Made by a program: the position numbers and the translations under genes. Shown here one piece after another: positions 61,241-64,000 of a stretch of DNA of 64,000 nucleotides (positions within the stretch are counted from its first letter, which is position 1; each line of letters opens with the position of its first letter). The stretch comes from Amycolatopsis albispora (GTDB lineage: Bacteria > Actinomycetota > Actinomycetes > Mycobacteriales > Pseudonocardiaceae). The notes beneath the pieces were generated by a model. The model searched no databases, was not told the DNA's origin, and saw only the letters and a program-made list of their open reading frames with translations. The stretch lies in contig NZ_CP015163.1 of assembly GCF_003312875.1 (NCBI RefSeq), positions 7,874,001-7,938,000 of the forward strand, written 5' to 3'.

Positions 61241-62187
61241 GGGGGCGGGTGCCCACCCCTGGGTTTCATTGTGACTACGGCGAAGACCCCTTTGTCAAGG
61301 CTGGGGAGCGTACCTTGACAAAGGGGTCTTCGCCGTGTTGTTGGCTTTGGCCCGGGGTGGGGAAGGGGGAGTTTGGGTGGGGAGTTGGGTTTGGTTGCCC
61401 GGCTTCCCGTTTGGGCTGCTGGGGGGCTCGCTGTGTGCCGGGATGACGGCGGGGCGGCTTGCGTTGGGATGTGGGGGGCTCGTTTTGTGTTGGGATGTCG
61501 CGGGCTCGCTTTGTGTTGGGATGCTGGTGGTGGGGCTGGCGATGCTATGAATGTGGCTTTCATTGCGCCAGACGCTAAGAAAGCCACCTTCATAGCGTGG
61601 CGGCGGCTGCGGGCCCCCGGGGGCCGGGGCTTGGCTGAGGGGGCTGGCGTGGTGTCTCGAATGTGGCTTTCGGGACGTTTGGTGTCTCGAATGTGGCTTT
61701 CGTGACGTCGGCCTGGGGCGCCGGGGGCGGGTGCCCGGCTTCCCGTTTGGATGAGGGTGTGCTCACCTTGCGTTGGGATGTGGCGGGCTCGCTTTGCGTT
61801 GGGATGACGGCGGGGCGGCTTGCGTTGGGATGTGGCGGGCTCGCCTTGCGTTGGGATGCTGGTGGCGGGGCGGGCGATGCTATGAATGTGGCATTCATTG
61901 CGCCAGACGCTAAGAAAGCCACATTCATAGCGTGGCGGCGGCTGCGGGCCCCCGGGGGCCGGGGCTTGGCTGAGGCGGCTGGCGTGGTGTCACGAATGTG
62001 GCTTTCGGGACGTTTGGTGTCTCGAATGTGGCTTTCGTGACATCGGCGTGGGGCACCGGGGCGGGGCCGGCGGGCGCTCGGAGTGGAGAGGGTACTCGGA
62101 GCGAAAGGGGCGCGGCGGACACGAATGTGGCTTTCGGGGCGGGATTTGCCACATAAGCCACATTCGTGTCCGGGAGGGGCCGAGGAA
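61241..62187. repeat. Composite palindromic-repeat region 4 with tandem duplication
   Basis: The largest gene-free stretch (947 nt) lies between convergent genes. After the hairpin at 61277-61336, units of about 26 nt (TTTTGTGTTGGGATGTCGCG type) occur at about 61440-61525 and again at about 61760-61865. Two blocks of about 190 nt, 61518-61711 and 61853-62045, are direct near-copies, each with a type-A palindrome (61544-61596 and 61879-61931) and a two-module unit (61653-61706 and 61988-62042). A last palindrome sits at 62119-62169. No credible gene is present. Confidence 0.85.
61277..61336. terminator. 60-nt conserved hairpin, copy 4 (inverted)
   Basis: ACGGCGAAGACCCCTTTGTC plus AAGG and its exact complement enclose CTGGGGAGCGTA, the reverse complement of the loop type seen in copies 1-3. 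So this copy lies in the opposite orientation. It is 36 nt after the acyl-CoA-ligase stop. Confidence 0.65.
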
Positions 62188-63342
62188 TCAGGGCGTGAGG
62201 AGGTCTCGGGAGATGAGCATTCGCTGGACCTCGCTGGTGCCTTCGCCGATTTCCAGGATCTTCGCGTCGCGGTAGAAGCGGGCGACGGGGTAGTCGTTCA
62301 TGAAACCGTAACCCCCGAAGATCTGGGTGGCCTCCCGCGCGTTGTCCATGGCGGCGTTCGACGAGACGAGCTTGGCGATCGCGGCCTCCCGCTTGAACGG
62401 TTCGCCTGCCACCAATCTCGAGGCGGCGTGGTACCACGCCAGGCGCGCGGTGTGCGCCCGTGCCTCCATGTCGGCGATCTTGAACGCGATCGCCTGGTGG
62501 TCCGCGAGCGGGCGGCCGAAGGCCTCCCGCTCCCGCGCGTACCGCACGCATTCGTCCACGCAGCCCTGCGCGAGACCGGTGCCGACCGCGGCCAGCGCGA
62601 TCCGGCTTTCGTCCAGCACCGAGAGGAACTGGGCGAAGCCGCGGCCCTCGGCACCCAGCAGGTGCGACACCGGCACCCGGCAGTCCGAAAAGGACAGCTC
62701 ATGGGTGTCCGAAGCACACCAGCCGACCTTCGAGTACGAAGGTGCCACCGAGAAGCCCGGCGTGCCCGACGGCACGATGATCGCGGAGATCTCCTTGCGG
62801 CCGTCCGGCCCCACCCCGGTCACCGCGGTGACCGTGACCAGCGCGGTGATGTCGGTGCCCGAGTTGGTGATGAAGCACTTGCTGCCGTTGATCACCCACT
62901 CGTCACCGTCGCGCACCGCGGTGGTGCGGGTGGCGCCGGCGTCGGTGCCGCCGCCGGGTTCGGTCAGCCCGAACCCGGCCAGCGCCTCGCCCGCGCACAA
63001 CGCGGGCAGCCACCGCCGCTTCTGCTCCGGCGTGCCGAACTTGTGGATCGGCAGCGCGCCGAGCGAAACCCCGGCGGACACCGCGATCGCCACCGACGAG
63101 TCCACCCGCGCCAGTTCCTCCAGCACCAGCGCCAGCGCGAAGAAGTCGCCGCCCATGCCGCCGTGCTCCTCCGGGAACGGCAGCCCGAACAACCCCATCC
63201 GGCCCATTTTCGCGACCAGCTGGTACGGGAACTCCTCGCGCTGGTAGATCTCCCCGATCACCGGGGCGACCTCGGCGGCGGCGAACTCCTCGACGGTCTT
63301 GCGCAGCGTCTCGAGTTCCTCCGGCAGGCGGAAGTCGATCAC
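62188..63342 (-). CDS. Acyl-CoA dehydrogenase
   Basis: 384 residues from GTG 63342, after a TGAGGGG ribosome-binding stretch that overlaps the stop of the SDR gene; the longer upstream frame is not coding. The fold shows GFGLTEPGGGTDAGATRT, FITNSGTDITALVTVT and the C-terminal GYGFMNDYPVARFYRDAKILEIGEGTSEVQR, read in overlapping parts, the last with the FAD-binding tail. It would make an alpha,beta-unsaturated acyl-CoA, probably in fatty-acid or branched-chain catabolism. It is co-transcribed with the SDR gene 11 nt upstream. Confidence 0.92.
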   Translation of the reverse strand: MIDFRLPEELETLRKTVEEFAAAEVAPVIGEIYQREEFPYQLVAKMGRMGLFGLPFPEEHGGMGGDFFALALVLEELARVDSSVAIAVSAGVSLGALPIHKFGTPEQKRRWLPALCAGEALAGFGLTEPGGGTDAGATRTTAVRDGDEWVINGSKCFITNSGTDITALVTVTAVTGVGPDGRKEISAIIVPSGTPGFSVAPSYSKVGWCASDTHELSFSDCRVPVSHLLGAEGRGFAQFLSVLDESRIALAAVGTGLAQGCVDECVRYAREREAFGRPLADHQAIAFKIADMEARAHTARLAWYHAASRLVAGEPFKREAAIAKLVSSNAAMDNAREATQIFGGYGFMNDYPVARFYRDAKILEIGEGTSEVQRMLISRDLLTP

Positions 63343-63353
63343 GTCCGGGCCCC

Positions 63354-64000
63354 TCAGGCGGCCACGGCGGTCACCAGGCCGCCGTCGACGACGAACTCCT
63401 GCCCGGTGACGTAGGCCGACTTCGCCGAGAGCAGGAAGGCCACCGTCTCCGCGACGTCGCCCGGCTGCCCGAGCTTGCCGAGCACCACCTGGCTGCGGAA
63501 GAACTCGCGGACCTGCTCGTTCGGCGCGACCTGGTCGAACATCTCGGTCTCGGTGTGCCCGGGGGTCACCGCGTTGACCCGGATGCCCTGCGGCGCCAGG
63601 TTGGCGGCCAGCGAGCGGGCCAGGTTCAGCACGGCGGCCTTGCTCGCCGCGTACAGCGCGCCCGGCGCCATGCCGCGGTGCACCAGCCACGAACCGTTCA
63701 GCACCACCGAAGCGCCCTCGTTCAGGAACGGCACGGCCTTGGCCACGGTGAAGTAGGTGCCCTTGAAGTTGGTGCCGACGACCCGGTCGAACTCCTCCTC
63801 GGAGACGTCGCCGAGCAGGCCCGCCGAGGCGGTGCCCGCGTTGGCGAACACGCCGTCGAGCTTGCCGACGGTCTCGCCCACCTTGGTGAACAGCGCGTCG
63901 AGGTCGGCGGTGCTGGACACGTCGGCCTGCACGGCCACCACACGGTCACCGGCGTCGAGTTCCTTGACCGCGGTGTTCAACCGTTCGCGGCTGCGACCGG
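63354..64000 (-). CDS. Short-chain dehydrogenase/reductase (N terminus outside the window)
   Basis: 215 residues are visible, and the frame stays open to the window edge, so about 30-40 N-terminal residues, including the Gly-rich NAD(P) loop, lie outside. The visible part begins just after that loop (GRSRERLNTAV) and continues with VQADVSSTADLDALF, VFANAGTASAGL, GSWLVHRGMAPGALYAASKAAV (catalytic Tyr/Lys as YAASK) and GIRVNAVTPGHTETEM. It oxidises or reduces an alcohol/ketone. It leads the minus-strand operon with the acyl-CoA dehydrogenase. Confidence 0.92.
   Translation of the reverse strand, partial: GRSRERLNTAVKELDAGDRVVAVQADVSSTADLDALFTKVGETVGKLDGVFANAGTASAGLLGDVSEEEFDRVVGTNFKGTYFTVAKAVPFLNEGASVVLNGSWLVHRGMAPGALYAASKAAVLNLARSLAANLAPQGIRVNAVTPGHTETEMFDQVAPNEQVREFFRSQVVLGKLGQPGDVAETVAFLLSAKSAYVTGQEFVVDGGLVTAVAA

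Noticed and set aside
61335-62040. Several 60-125-codon frames in repeat region 4
   Set aside because: They translate minisatellite and palindrome sequence, repeat each other and lack ribosome-binding sites.
2958-62187. CRISPR arrays as an explanation for the repeat regions
   Set aside because: The units are palindromes and minisatellites without regular unique spacers, and no cas genes are present.

Overview
The window is about 64 kb of very GC-rich DNA with frequent GTG/TTG starts, ATGA/TGATG start-stop overlaps, a SARP regulator and a mycothiol-type DinB/MDMPI protein. This points to a filamentous actinomycete, most likely of the Pseudonocardiaceae (Amycolatopsis-like). The genus is an inference. 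I saw no rRNA, tRNA, CRISPR array, transposase or phage gene.

1-13.2 kb is mostly housekeeping: a partial spermidine-synthase-like gene, an MFS exporter, a membrane diguanylate cyclase, a two-component system with a small acidic-tailed membrane protein, a formate-dehydrogenase-like molybdoenzyme, S-adenosylhomocysteine hydrolase (sahH) behind what looks like an SAH riboswitch, a CobW-type GTPase, and an asparagine synthetase/serine acetyltransferase pair.

13.3-42.8 kb looks like an unusual biosynthetic locus. It opens with HxlR and SARP regulators. Next comes a complete azol(in)e-RiPP (TOMM) core: a 52-residue precursor too short for routine ORF calling, a fused E1-like/YcaO cyclodehydratase and a SagB-type dehydrogenase. 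A two-component system follows (one full kinase, one tandem copy without an ATPase domain, a LuxR-type regulator), then a small Cys protein and an AraC regulator. After these lie two DUF1702 genes, an ASPIC/UnbV secreted FG-GAP protein, a UnbU-type membrane protein and a P450. The DUF1702/UnbV/UnbU set is known as a companion of enediyne PKS genes, but there is no PKS here. Tailoring genes follow: GMC-type oxidoreductase with small subunit, two membrane proteins, AhpD-like protein, MDMPI-like protein, two methyltransferases and a BBE-like flavin oxidase. On the opposite strand lie a secreted neocarzinostatin-type apoprotein and a 14-TM drug exporter. RiPP machinery, enediyne-companion genes and a chromoprotein-type carrier in one locus is the most notable feature of the window.

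43.1-54.0 kb is a tight ten-gene operon: PrpF-like isomerase, acyl-CoA dehydrogenase, dihydroorotase-like amidohydrolase, MFS exporter, three ATP-grasp proteins (one degenerate), FAD monooxygenase, cysteine-synthase-like PLP enzyme and methyltransferase. It looks like an NRPS-independent amino-acid or small-peptide pathway that I cannot match to a known product.

54.5-64 kb holds an acyltransferase-3 membrane protein, an orphan solute-binding protein without a signal peptide, an AHSA1-type protein, a class-D flavin monooxygenase-like protein with an acyl-CoA ligase, an acyl-CoA dehydrogenase and a partial SDR.

Four intergenic regions (about 3.0-3.4, 30.5-31.0, 54.0-54.5 and 61.2-62.2 kb) and some single sites carry one family of palindromes with the core GAATGTGGCTTTC, accompanied by a conserved 60-nt hairpin and GC-rich minisatellites.
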